A stretch of 64,000 nucleotides of DNA from DATHAP01 sp963762865 (GTDB lineage Bacteria > Actinomycetota > Actinomycetes > JACCUZ01). Positions within the stretch are counted from its first letter, which is position 1, and every line of letters begins with the position of its first letter. Made by a program: the position numbers and the translations under genes. The notes below the pieces were generated by a model. The model was not told the origin of the DNA, ran no database searches, and was given only the letters and a program-made list of their open reading frames with translations. This document shows, piece after piece, positions 18,525-26,240 of the stretch. Location: positions 1 through 64,000 of the forward strand of contig CAVXNC010000012.1 in NCBI GenBank assembly GCA_963762865.1, read 5' to 3'.

Positions 18525-18855
18525 CTCGGATCATCTCCTGTCGTTCGTGGCGCCTCTCGTGGGCGGCCGCTCACCCCTGCTACGAACCGCTCCGCCCCGA
18601 TCCGACAACGCCCTCGAAATTCTCTCAGGGAGTCTCCTGGCCGAGTGAGGTACCACAGTCGGCTCCGGCGGCAGCGGGACCTGAGCGTGGCGACCCTTCG
18701 ACACGACTCCTCCGCGCCGGTCACTGTGGTCGCCTGCCTCGGCCCCGCCCCCCGTCCCCCGCGCCCGTGGTGCTGGTGCGCGGACTAGTAGCGGCACGGA
18801 TTCCGCGGAGGCGGATCTGGCCTTTGCTGGGGTCAGCCCCGAGGAGGCGACCCAG
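18525..18855. other. intergenic region holding the YCII/sigma promoter
   Basis: 331 bases. Only the candidate sigma promoter (separate entry) and the GAGGAGG ribosome site of the 31-residue ORF at its right edge are recognisable. An Arg-rich open frame on the minus strand crosses it but has no protein-like composition. Confidence 0.4.
18580..18607 (-). promoter_or_regulatory. candidate ECF42-dependent promoter of the YCII-sigma operon
   Basis: On the minus strand TGTCGG (18607-18602), 16 bases, then TCGTAG (18585-18580), 56 bases before the YCII start codon. This resembles the ECF42 recognition pattern as I recall it (TGTCGA in the -35 region, a CG-containing -10). The match is by eye and imperfect in the last base of the -35. 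Confidence 0.35.
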
Positions 18856-18951
18856 ATGACCAGGACCCAGATCCAGATCCGCCAGGAGCAGGTGCGCCGG
18901 CCGGTGGAGCTCGAACTGCGGACCCCGTCCGGCCGGCCGCTCCCCTTCTGA
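18856..18951 (+). CDS. 31-residue peptide with a strong ribosome site, unknown
   Basis: ATG 18856 follows GAGGAGG at 18841-18847 by 8 bases. The peptide begins MTRTQIQIRQEQVRRP and ends TPSGRPLPF before TGA 18951. It has no hydrophobic helix and alternates basic and polar residues. The good ribosome site and the position between promoters of YCII-type genes argue for translation; the short length argues for caution. Confidence 0.4.
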   Translation: MTRTQIQIRQEQVRRPVELELRTPSGRPLPF

Positions 18952-19112
18952 CCAACCCGCGGAGAACGGCGGTGGGGCCAGAGGCGGTCGCTGGCGCTGG
19001 CGGCTGGCGGGGATCCGGCGGGTTCAACCGGACGCTGCCCCGCCACAGCTGCTGGCACGGCCGCTGCGGCCACGGCATGATCGCCGGTGCGGCTCAGCAG
19101 AGGAGCAGACGA

Positions 19113-19497
19113 ATGCCGAGCGACCATAACGTCCCCGACGAGTTCGACGTCTACACGGTCGTGGTGCTGCGACGCCCGGCCGGGGCGCCGGAGATGTCCG
19201 ACGAGGAGCTCGACGCTCTCCAGGCACGCCACCTCACCTACCGCGCCGACCTCGTGCGGCAGGGGAAGATCGTCGTCAACGGACCGTTCGACGAGCAGAG
19301 CGACGAGTCCTTGCGCGGGATGTCGATCTTCGCCTGCGACCCCGGCCGAGGCCGCACGGCTCTCGGACGGCGACCCGTCCGTCATCGCGGGGCGACTCTC
19401 CTACGACGTGATGGAGTGGTGGGTCCGCGCGGGCGGGCTCGCGTTCCCGCTCACCGACCGCCCGGTCGGCGACCGCCGCTCGATGCCCGACGACTGA
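19113..19497 (+). pseudogene. second YCII-related protein, one frameshift
   Basis: ATG 19113 has AGAGGAG upstream. The N-terminus DEFDVYTVVVLRRPAGAPEM and VVNGPFDEQSDESLRGMSIF shows a YCII fold. At 19350, in a CCCC run, an extra C shifts the frame; removing it restores PAEAARLSDGDPSVIAGRLS and YDVMEWWVRAGGLAFPLTDR to TGA 19497. The restored protein has about 127 residues, normal for the family. A one-base change in a C run is typical of sequencing error. It is a distant relative of the DGPF protein at 18198 and lacks the exact DGPF motif (NGPF instead). Confidence 0.7.
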
Positions 19498-19539
19498 CCA
19501 CTGACGACAGCCGACCGACGACGCACTCCAGCCCGGCGG

Positions 19540-20088
19540 TCAGTCGCGCGACGCGCCCTTCCTGCCTTCGCCGGTCTCCCCGTCGCCGCCCGGTGTCCAC
19601 GGTCGTAGCCGAGGGATCCAGCCGGGAACGGCGCGCCGGTACTCGTCGTAGTCCGACCCGAACTGCGCATGCAGGGTCGGCTCCTCGTAGAGGCGAACGA
19701 ACGTGGCGACCGTGACGAAGACGACTACGGCGTAGCCCAGCAGGACCGGCCGCACCAGCAGCAGCGACTGCCCGAGGATGCAGGAGACGACCGCGACGTA
19801 CATCGGGTTGCGCACGTAGCGGTAGGAGCCGCCCACCACCAGCTTGTCGGTCGGCGCGATCGGCGCGGGCGTGCCGCGGCCCTCCATCACGAACCTCGCG
19901 AACGCGGCGACGAGCACCAGCACCGCCACGACCAGCAGCACGAGCCCGACGACCCGGACGGGCAGCCAGGCGGCTGAGGAGGAACCGCTCTCCCACTGCG
20001 TGAGCCACCACGGCACGACCCCTGCGACGATGCACGGCGCCACGAAGAAGAAGACCAGGCTGCCCAGAGCGGCACGAGCGCGACCCAT
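19540..20088 (-). CDS. isoprenylcysteine carboxyl methyltransferase (ICMT/PEMT)-like membrane protein
   Basis: 182 residues with four to five hydrophobic segments. The C-terminal half carries GGSYRYVRNPMYVAVVSCIL and later EEPTLHAQFGSDYDEYRRAV with PGWIPRL, the conserved core of ICMT and phospholipid methyltransferase proteins in which R-x-x-R-N-P-M-Y binds the cofactor. The bacterial substrates are mostly unknown. It begins 9 bases after the RNase J stop on the same strand and may be the operon's last gene. Confidence 0.75.
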   Translation of the reverse strand: MGRARAALGSLVFFFVAPCIVAGVVPWWLTQWESGSSSAAWLPVRVVGLVLLVVAVLVLVAAFARFVMEGRGTPAPIAPTDKLVVGGSYRYVRNPMYVAVVSCILGQSLLLVRPVLLGYAVVVFVTVATFVRLYEEPTLHAQFGSDYDEYRRAVPGWIPRLRPWTPGGDGETGEGRKGASRD

Positions 20089-20097
20089 GTGCCGAGG

Positions 20098-21783
20098 TCA
20101 GGCGTCGATGATGATCGGCATGATCACCGGGCTGCGCCGGTAGGCGTCGCGCGCCCAGCGGGCGATCGTCCGGTGCACGAGCTGCTCGAGCTGGTGCTGC
20201 TCCCCGATGCCCTCCTCGGCGGCCTTGGCGAGCGCCTTCTCGATGAGGGGCACCACGGCCTTGAAGGTGGTGTCGTCGTGGACGAAGCCGCGAGCCAGGA
20301 AGTCCGGCGGCTCGGTGAGCTTGCCGCTGTCGGCGTCGACGAGCAGCACCACCGTGATCAGGCCCTCCTCCGCGAGGTTGCGCCGGTCCTTCAGGGACGC
20401 CTCGGTCGCGCCACCCACGGTCATCCCGTCGACGTAGACCAGGCCGGCCGGCACCTTGCCGGTGATCCGGGCCTGCCCGTCCACGAGGTCGACGACCACG
20501 CCGTCGTCAGCAATGACGACGCTCTCCACGGGCACGCCGGTCCGGACGGCGAGCGCAGCGTTGGCGGTCAGGTGCCGCCACTCCCCGTGCACCGGCATCA
20601 CGTTCGAGGGCCGCACGATGTTGTAGCAGTAGACGAGCTCGCCGGCGCTGGCGTGACCGGACACGTGCACCTTGGCGTTGCCCTTGTGCACCACGTTGGC
20701 GCCCCACCGGGTGAGCGCGTTGATGACGCGGTAGATCGCGTTCTCGTTGCCGGGGATGAGCGAGCTGGCGAGCAGCACGGTGTCGCCCGGGCCGACCCGG
20801 ATCATGTGGTCCCGGTTGGCCATCCGCGACAACGCGGCCATCGGCTCGCCCTGCGACCCGGTGCAGATCAGCGTGATCTTGTCGTCCGCGAGCTTCTCCA
20901 GCACCTTCAGGTCGACGACCAGGCCCTTGGGCACCTTGAGGTAGCCGAGGTCGCGGGCGATCCCCATGTTGCGCACCATCGAGCGGCCGACGAAGGCCAC
21001 CTTGCGGCCGTGGTGCGCGGCGGCGTCGAGCACCTGCTGGATCCGGTGCACGTGGCTCGCGAAGCTCGACACGATGATCCGCCGTGGCGCCGTACGGAAG
21101 ACCTCCTCGATCGCCGGCGACAGGTCGCGCTCCGCGGTGGTGAAGCCGGGCACCTCGGCGTTGGTCGAGTCGGTGAGGAAGAGGTCCACACCCTCCTCAC
21201 CGAGCCGGGCGAACGACCGGAGGTCGGTGATGCGGTCGTCGAGCGGGAACTGGTCCATCTTGAAGTCGCCGGTGTGCAGCACCAGGCCGGCCGGGGTCCG
21301 GATCGCCACGGCCAGCCCGTCGGGGATGGAGTGGTTGACCGCGACGAACTCCAGGTCGAAGGGGCCGTACTTCTCGCGCTGGCCCTCCGCCACCTCACGG
21401 GTCACCGGCTTGATCCGGTGCTCCTTGAGCTTGGCCTCGATGAAGGCCAGCGTCAGCTTCGAGCCGACCACCGGGATGTCGGCGCGCTCCTTGAGCAGGT
21501 AGGGCACACCGCCGATGTGGTCCTCGTGCCCGTGCGTGAGGACGATGGCATCGATGGCGTCCAGCCGGTCCCGGATCCAGGTGAAGTCGGGAAGGATGAC
21601 GTCCACGCCGGGCTGGGTCTCCTCCGGGAAGAGCACCCCGCAGTCCACGATCAGCAACCGCCCGGCGTGCTCGAAGACGGTCATGTTGCGCCCGACCTCG
21701 CCCAGCCCGCCCAGCCCCACCACCCGCAGGCCGTTCTTCGGGAGGGACGGGGGCGCGCCGAGCTCGGGATGCGGATGACTCAT
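20098..21783 (-). CDS. rnj: ribonuclease J
   Basis: 561 residues from ATG 21783; the frame is open upstream but only as a shadow of the methyltransferase gene. The beta-lactamase domain begins GLRVVGLGGLGEVGRNMTVF with the metal motif LTHGHEDHIGGVPYLL near 85, later LHTGDFKMD and the beta-CASP segments IIVSSFASHVHRIQQVL, CTGSQGEP and VHVSGHASAGEL. RNase J is a 5'-3' exonuclease and endonuclease acting in mRNA decay and rRNA maturation, and in actinobacteria works next to RNase E. Length is normal for the family. It lies 14 bases after the small methyltransferase gene. Confidence 0.95.
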   Translation of the reverse strand: MSHPHPELGAPPSLPKNGLRVVGLGGLGEVGRNMTVFEHAGRLLIVDCGVLFPEETQPGVDVILPDFTWIRDRLDAIDAIVLTHGHEDHIGGVPYLLKERADIPVVGSKLTLAFIEAKLKEHRIKPVTREVAEGQREKYGPFDLEFVAVNHSIPDGLAVAIRTPAGLVLHTGDFKMDQFPLDDRITDLRSFARLGEEGVDLFLTDSTNAEVPGFTTAERDLSPAIEEVFRTAPRRIIVSSFASHVHRIQQVLDAAAHHGRKVAFVGRSMVRNMGIARDLGYLKVPKGLVVDLKVLEKLADDKITLICTGSQGEPMAALSRMANRDHMIRVGPGDTVLLASSLIPGNENAIYRVINALTRWGANVVHKGNAKVHVSGHASAGELVYCYNIVRPSNVMPVHGEWRHLTANAALAVRTGVPVESVVIADDGVVVDLVDGQARITGKVPAGLVYVDGMTVGGATEASLKDRRNLAEEGLITVVLLVDADSGKLTEPPDFLARGFVHDDTTFKAVVPLIEKALAKAAEEGIGEQHQLEQLVHRTIARWARDAYRRSPVIMPIIIDA

Positions 21784-21797
21784 GCAGGGATCCTCTC

Positions 21798-22406
21798 CTA
21801 CACGCGCAGGACGACTGCTTGGTACGTCCAGGAGGCGCCGTTGTCGGCCCAGGTGTCGAACCGCTCGACGGTGCCGTGCCGCCCGAGGATCTCGCGCAGC
21901 CGGTCGTCCGAGCGCAGGCTGAAGAACCGCCGCGGGACGATGTCGTCCTGGTCGCGGAGCCCCTCCCAGTCGCGGCCGCCCCAGACGCCGATGGCGAGCG
22001 GCGCGCCGGGCTGCAGCACCCGGGCGATCTCGGCCAGGGCGGCGTCGATGTCGGCGTCGGGCACGTGCAGCAGGGTGCTCATCGTCCAGCCGGCCGCGAA
22101 CGAGTCGTCGGCGAAGGGCAGGTCGAGCACGCTGGCGACGTACGCCTCGATGCCGTTCTCCCGGGCAAGGCGCACATGTTCCGGGGACAGGTCGACGCCG
22201 GTGACCTCGAACCCCGCCGCGCGCATCGCGCGCGCGTCGTGACCCGGACCGACACCCACCTCGAGCAGCGTGTCCCGGCCCTCGGCGGCGAGCAGGTCCG
22301 CGAACCCGGTGCGCCACTCGACCCGTCGCGGGTCGATGGTGCGGGCGGCGCGGGCCGCGGCGTCCTGGTCGTAGTACGTCGCGAGGTCGGCCTCGAGCGA
22401 GCTCAC
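21798..22406 (-). CDS. class I SAM-dependent methyltransferase
   Basis: 202 residues. Motif I is TLLEVGVGPGHDARAMRAAG at about 48, motif II VTGVDLSPEHVRLAREN, and MSTLLHVPDADIDAALAEIA follows: Methyltransf_11/25 type. A long C-terminal part (DIVPRRFFSLRSDDRLREIL) resembles small-molecule methyltransferases related to UbiE/Tam. The substrate is unknown. Located between the NlpC/P60 gene and rnj on the same strand. Confidence 0.8.
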   Translation of the reverse strand: MSSLEADLATYYDQDAAARAARTIDPRRVEWRTGFADLLAAEGRDTLLEVGVGPGHDARAMRAAGFEVTGVDLSPEHVRLARENGIEAYVASVLDLPFADDSFAAGWTMSTLLHVPDADIDAALAEIARVLQPGAPLAIGVWGGRDWEGLRDQDDIVPRRFFSLRSDDRLREILGRHGTVERFDTWADNGASWTYQAVVLRV

Positions 22407-22460
22407 CCGCGGCAGCCTAAGACCGGCGGGAAGCGGCCGGCTGCGACGGGCGGCCGGCGG

Positions 22461-23510
22461 CTACGGGCGGCCGGCGCCGGTGATCGGCATCGAGTGCAGC
22501 CCGGTGATGTGCACGCTGAGTCCCGGGTACGGAGCGTCGATGACCTGACCGCCGCCGATGTAGATCGCGACGTGGCTGATCGGGCTGTAGTAGAAGACCA
22601 GGTCGCCGGGCTGCAACTCGCTCAGCGAGACGTGGCGCACGGCGGAGTACTGCGCCGCCGAGGAGTGCGGCAGCGAGACGCCGGCGGCGCCCCACGAGTA
22701 CATGGTCAGGCCGGAGCAGTCGAAGGCGTCCGGTCCGGCGCCGCCCCAGGCGTAGGGGTCGCCGAGCTGGGCGTACGCCGTCTTGACCGCCTCGGCCGCG
22801 CGACCGGAGGCGGGGCCGCTGTAGGACGGGACCGGCGTGCGGTCGCCGCCGCGCGAGGCCCGGTCACCGATGGCCGACAGGGTGGCGCGGCGGCGCTCGG
22901 CGGCCAGCTCGGCGCGCTGCTCGGCCTCGAGGCCGGCGACCAGCCGCTTGGCGCTGGCCAGCTTGCGCTCGACCGATGCCCGCTGCGTGGCGAGGTCCTC
23001 CTTCAGGGCCGCGGCACGGCTGCGCTCGTCGCGCACCGCCTTGCGGTCCTGGGCCAGCCGGAGGCGGGCGCTCGCCATGTCGCGCAGCATCGCCGACTGG
23101 CGTCGGCCGAGCTGGGTGAGGTCGGCGGCCTGGCGGAGGAACGCGGTCGGGTCCTCGGCGAGCACGAGGGCCACGCTGGAGTCCATCGAGCCGTTCTTGT
23201 ACGCGGTCGCGGCGATCCGGCCGATGACGGTGCGCATCTCCTCGACCGACTGCTGCTGGCGCTGGTAGCGGTCGCGGACGGCGTCCAGCCGGCGGGACGT
23301 CTGCTGCAGCTCGACCTTCGCGTTGTTGTAGGCCTCGCCGGCGTGCTCGGCCTGGCGGTTGAGGACGTCGACCTGGCGGCGGACCTGCTCCAACGTGGGC
23401 TTGGGCTCGGCCGAGGCGGGCGCGGTCACCGCCAGCAGACCGGCCGGGACCGCGAGGACCCCCGCGAGGAGCAACACAGCGGGACGGCGGAGGAAGGGCA
23501 ACACGGTCAT
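22461..23510 (-). CDS. secreted NlpC/P60 peptidoglycan endopeptidase (RipC-like)
   Basis: 349 residues. Signal peptide at 1-34 (AVLLLAGVLAVPAGLLAV, cleavage after ASA). Residues 38-215 are a two-part coiled coil like the PcsB/RipC N-terminal domain. The C-terminal NlpC/P60 domain has the catalytic Cys in DAFDCSGLTMYSWG near 265, His in SPISHVAIYIGGGQ and the third residue near VIDAPYPG. It cleaves D-Glu-mDap bonds in peptidoglycan during cell division. The coiled coil probably needs FtsEX-type activation, by analogy with RipC. A possible MtrA box lies before the start. Confidence 0.9.
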   Translation of the reverse strand: MTVLPFLRRPAVLLLAGVLAVPAGLLAVTAPASAEPKPTLEQVRRQVDVLNRQAEHAGEAYNNAKVELQQTSRRLDAVRDRYQRQQQSVEEMRTVIGRIAATAYKNGSMDSSVALVLAEDPTAFLRQAADLTQLGRRQSAMLRDMASARLRLAQDRKAVRDERSRAAALKEDLATQRASVERKLASAKRLVAGLEAEQRAELAAERRRATLSAIGDRASRGGDRTPVPSYSGPASGRAAEAVKTAYAQLGDPYAWGGAGPDAFDCSGLTMYSWGAAGVSLPHSSAAQYSAVRHVSLSELQPGDLVFYYSPISHVAIYIGGGQVIDAPYPGLSVHITGLHSMPITGAGRP

Positions 23511-23822
23511 TGGGCGCGAAGGCTACGTGACCGTTCTGTGACCTCACAAATCGACCGGGCGTGTCGCTGTGGACGACGGGGGTCGATGTGCTAGCGCGGC
23601 GCTGTTGCCAGCATCGGGCTGTCACCGAATCGGGTGTCACGATGGACCGTTGCCGCGCCGCCTCCGCCCTGGGCTCGGGGATCGGCGGGGCCACGCTCAC
23701 GGCCCCGCACCGGTCAGGTCTGTCCCTAGGACCATCGACCGTCCCCGCGCAGCCTTGAGCCCGCGCGACAGATGAGGCGGACGGGGCGAATGTTGCACCG
23801 GGCCTCCCGGAGGCCGCCGGGA
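23511..23822. other. intergenic region upstream of the NlpC/P60 gene
   Basis: 312 bases without a convincing gene. It holds the candidate MtrA/CRP-like site directly before the NlpC start, a second pair of TGTCAC words near 23625-23645, and a GGCCTC/GAGGCC hairpin at 23801-23815 just past the stop of the 23823 gene, suitable as its terminator. Confidence 0.4.
23527..23548 (-). promoter_or_regulatory. candidate MtrA-type direct repeat and short CRP-like dyad
   Basis: On the minus strand GTCAC occurs twice with an 11-base period (GTCACAGAACGGTCAC), as in the MtrA box described as repeated GTCACA words; overlapping it is TGTGA-CC-TCACA (23537-23548). It lies 17-38 bases before the NlpC/P60 start, and MtrA is known to control such hydrolases in mycobacteria and corynebacteria. 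Confidence 0.35.
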
Positions 23823-24053
23823 TCACCCCGTCTCGGCCGCCGACGGCGGCGGGTCGTGCTCGTGGCGCCGCAGCACCTCGACGGGCAGGACCAGCCGCAG
23901 GGGCGGGACCAGGCCCGAGCCGGCGAGCGCCTCGAGCGCCTCGCGCTCACCCTCGTCGATCTCGCTCGGGGGCGCCCCGAGCAGGGCGGTGACGACGCAG
24001 TCGCCGCAGGCTGCCGGCCCGCGGACCGTGCAGCTGTCGCAGTCGATGATCAT
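23823..24053 (-). CDS. small Cys-rich conserved actinobacterial protein
   Basis: 76 residues from ATG 24053. The N-terminus MIIDCDSCTVRGPAACGDCV holds four cysteines spaced for metal or Fe-S binding, followed by VTALLGAPPSEIDEGEREAL and an acidic tail. Genes of this size and pattern beside NlpC/P60 genes are common in actinobacteria and are annotated only as hypothetical. It likely has its own promoter in the 24054-24388 gap. Confidence 0.75.
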   Translation of the reverse strand: MIIDCDSCTVRGPAACGDCVVTALLGAPPSEIDEGEREALEALAGSGLVPPLRLVLPVEVLRRHEHDPPPSAAETG

Positions 24054-24388
24054 GTGGAGCCCTCCTCCAGGACGTCGGCTGACCTCTCGCCGGCGACGCT
24101 ACGGAGGGGGTCGGACATGAACCCGGCTGCCGCGGAGGGGCAGGCGGCAGCCGGGTTCGGTACAGGGGCGTGCGGCCGGCTCCACGAGGTCCGGTGGTGG
24201 TGCCCGTGGGTGCGTGTGGTCCCTCCCGTTGCGGGCGCAGTCGATTGCGCCGCTGCTGCGGACGCTAGACCCGGTGGCGGTACCCGTCGAGAGCTACTAC
24301 GCAAGGCAGTCGCGCGGCCACACTGGGCTGCCGGACGTACGGCACGAAGTCGGTCGCGTCGCCACGAATCGGCGCGCCGGGCGGCCAG
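24054..24388. other. intergenic region, terminator plus promoter of the 23823 gene
   Basis: 335 bases without a gene. A strong hairpin (24120-24157, separate entry) closes the NYN gene transcript. Between it and 24054 GGAGGAGG (on the minus strand) is the ribosome site of the Cys-rich gene. Open frames across the region have shadow-like composition. Confidence 0.5.
24120..24157 (-). terminator. intrinsic terminator-like hairpin
   Basis: Perfect 14-bp stem AACCCGGCTGCCGC / GCGGCAGCCGGGTT with a 10-base loop. No T run follows, which is usual for actinobacterial terminators. It lies 230 bases past the NYN gene stop and before the Cys-rich gene on the same strand. Confidence 0.65.
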
Positions 24389-25756
24389 TCAGCCGCGGTC
24401 GAGGCGGCGCACCAGCGCCACGGCGGAGACCGGGCGGGCGCCTGCGCGGCGTACGCCGTCGGCGACCTCCCGGTCCGACGAGACGACCACCACCGGGCGC
24501 CCCGGCGGCTCGGCGCGGACCAGCCGGCGGATCAGCTCGTCGGCGATCTCGTCCGGCCGGCTGAAGAGCACCCGCACGCCGCGGGCGCTGACGGCGGGCA
24601 CCCGGCCGAGCACGGTCGCCCCGTCGAAGCAGCAGGTCACCTCGGCGCCGGTGCGCGCGGCCAGCCCCGAGAGCCCCTGCACGAGCCGGGTCCGCTGGCC
24701 CTCCAGCGGCAGGTCGGGGTAGCCGGTCTTCGTCACGTTGTAGCCGTCCACCACCAGGTGCACCTGGGGCAGCGCCAGCAGCTGGTCGAGCAGGGCGGGG
24801 TCGTCGGAGAGCAGGGCCCGCTCGGGCGTACCGGCCAGCTCGTCACCGGGACGGGCGGCGTCGACCAGGTCGCCGGGGTGCTCACCGGGCGGCGGCAGCG
24901 CGAGCTCGCGGCGCAGCCCGGAGGCCGCGTCGACCACCGTGTCGAGCAGCAGCCGCAGCCGGGTGTCCTCGAGCGAGCGACCGTCCTTCTGCGCCTTGCG
25001 CGACGCGCCCAGGGCAGCTTCCGCCTCCGCCTGCCGGTGGTGCGCCCGCGTGACCTCCGCCTCGGCGGCCGCGACCAGGTCGGCGGCCTCGGCCCGCGCG
25101 GCCGCAGCCGACTCCTCCGCGGCGCCGGCGGCCCGATCGGCCTTGCGCCGGGCGCCCTTCTCCTCGCGCAACGCGCGACTGACCGCCTCGTACTCGGCGC
25201 GGGCGGCATCGGCGACGGCCTGGGCCTCGGCCACCTCCTCCTTCGCCCGGGTGCGGACCTCCTCGAGCTGCTCTCGCAGCCGCGCCAGCTCGGCGGCGGC
25301 CTTGGAGGTCTCCGCCTCGGCCGCCTTGCGCTCGAGCCGCTCCCCCGCGGCCGCGACCAGGTCCTCCCAGCCGGGCGTCCGGCCGAGGTAGGCGATCGCC
25401 GCGACGTCCACCGGGTCGGCGGCCGGCGGCGGGTCGCCCTCCGCGAGCGCGGCGGCGAGGTCGGGAAGAGCCTCCCGTACGCGGCCGAAGACCCGTTGCC
25501 GGAAGGTCACGTCGCGCTCGACCGCGGAAGCCAGCGGAGTTGCCGCCCGCTTGGCCCGGTGGGCCGGTGCCCAGCGCTTGAACGTCTTCAGCGACCCCGG
25601 CACCTCGTCGTCGGGCAGCCCGCCCAGCGTGTCCGACGCGTAGGCCACCACCCGGGCCCGGACCTCGTCGGGCAGCGGTGCGCGCGGGCCGCGGCCGGCG
25701 CTCGACTCGACTGCCGACTCTTCTGCCGACTCGGCTGCCGGCTCGTCCTCGCTCAT
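24389..25756 (-). CDS. NYN-domain (YacP-like) ribonuclease with long coiled coil
   Basis: 455 residues. An acidic N-terminus, a helical domain to about 130, a long Ala/Glu-rich coiled coil at about 145-260, and a C-terminal NYN (PIN-like) domain from about 320: QVHLVVDGYNVTKTGYPDLP, CCFDGATV, FSRPDEIADELIRRLV and VVVVSSDREVADGVRRAGA, with the acidic residues that bind metal in YacP/Rae1-like nucleases. Probable role: RNA cleavage, perhaps on ribosomes or with RNA-degradation complexes. The start overlaps the stop of the zinc-ribbon gene by ATGA. Confidence 0.85.
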   Translation of the reverse strand: MSEDEPAAESAEESAVESSAGRGPRAPLPDEVRARVVAYASDTLGGLPDDEVPGSLKTFKRWAPAHRAKRAATPLASAVERDVTFRQRVFGRVREALPDLAAALAEGDPPPAADPVDVAAIAYLGRTPGWEDLVAAAGERLERKAAEAETSKAAAELARLREQLEEVRTRAKEEVAEAQAVADAARAEYEAVSRALREEKGARRKADRAAGAAEESAAAARAEAADLVAAAEAEVTRAHHRQAEAEAALGASRKAQKDGRSLEDTRLRLLLDTVVDAASGLRRELALPPPGEHPGDLVDAARPGDELAGTPERALLSDDPALLDQLLALPQVHLVVDGYNVTKTGYPDLPLEGQRTRLVQGLSGLAARTGAEVTCCFDGATVLGRVPAVSARGVRVLFSRPDEIADELIRRLVRAEPPGRPVVVVSSDREVADGVRRAGARPVSAVALVRRLDRG

Positions 25757-26046
25757 GGCGCGCCGGCGCCGTGCTCACCCGGGTCGGCCGTCTCCCCCGG
25801 ACTCTCGTCGGGGCCGGGGCGGGGCACCAGCTCCACGGTTCCGACCCCGTCGCACCAGCGGCACCGTACGGACTCGACGTCCTCCGCGAGCACCTCGCGC
25901 TCCTCGACCACCGGCTCCCCGGCGAGGTCGACGTGCACGTAGTCCCTGGTCCGGGACGTGCGGGTGACGTCGAAGCGCGTCAGGTTGCCGCACTGGCGGC
26001 AGCGCCACCGCGTGGTCGCGGTGGGCGTCGGGGTCGGCGCGCTCAC
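25753..26046 (-). CDS. zinc-ribbon protein coupled to the NYN nuclease
   Basis: 97 residues from GTG 26046. The Zn ligands are CRQCGN near 18 and CRWCDG near 65; the central part (RTRDYVHVDLAGEPVVEERE) resembles small Zn-ribbon adaptors. It overlaps the NYN gene by ATGA, so the two are translated together and may work together. The composition of the C-terminus (ESPGETADPGEH) suggests a disordered acidic tail. It faces the DEDD-GIY-YIG gene across a shared promoter region. Confidence 0.75.
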   Translation of the reverse strand: MSAPTPTPTATTRWRCRQCGNLTRFDVTRTSRTRDYVHVDLAGEPVVEEREVLAEDVESVRCRWCDGVGTVELVPRPGPDESPGETADPGEHGAGAP

Positions 26047-26156
26047 GCTCGCGAGCCTAACGGGGCCCGTCCGCCCGCCGAGCGCTCCCGACACGCCCAA
26101 CACGCCGGGCGCCAGCGTGACGTCTCGCAGCGCTCAGGGCTGCCACGCAAGACCGG

Positions 26157-26180
26157 CCTTTCGGGCGTACGTCCGAAAGG
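26157..26180. promoter_or_regulatory. 24-bp palindrome between divergent genes
   Basis: CCTTTCGG, G, CGTACG, T, CCGAAAGG: a dyad with a single mismatched pair, about 110 bases before the zinc-ribbon start and 60 before the nuclease gene. It could be an operator that serves both directions. Confidence 0.45.
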
Positions 26181-26240
26181 TTCTGGGCCGGGCGGTGCGC
26201 CTCCGACGTTGTGTCCAGGGGTCTGCCTAGCGTCGTCGAC

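Noticed and set aside
18531..19385. 284-codon minus-strand frame across the YCII gap
   Set aside because: Overlaps the 31-residue ORF and the second YCII gene, has no protein-like segments and no ribosome site.
20089..22242. 717-codon open frame on the plus strand
   Set aside because: It lies wholly opposite RNase J and the methyltransferase and is an antisense shadow.
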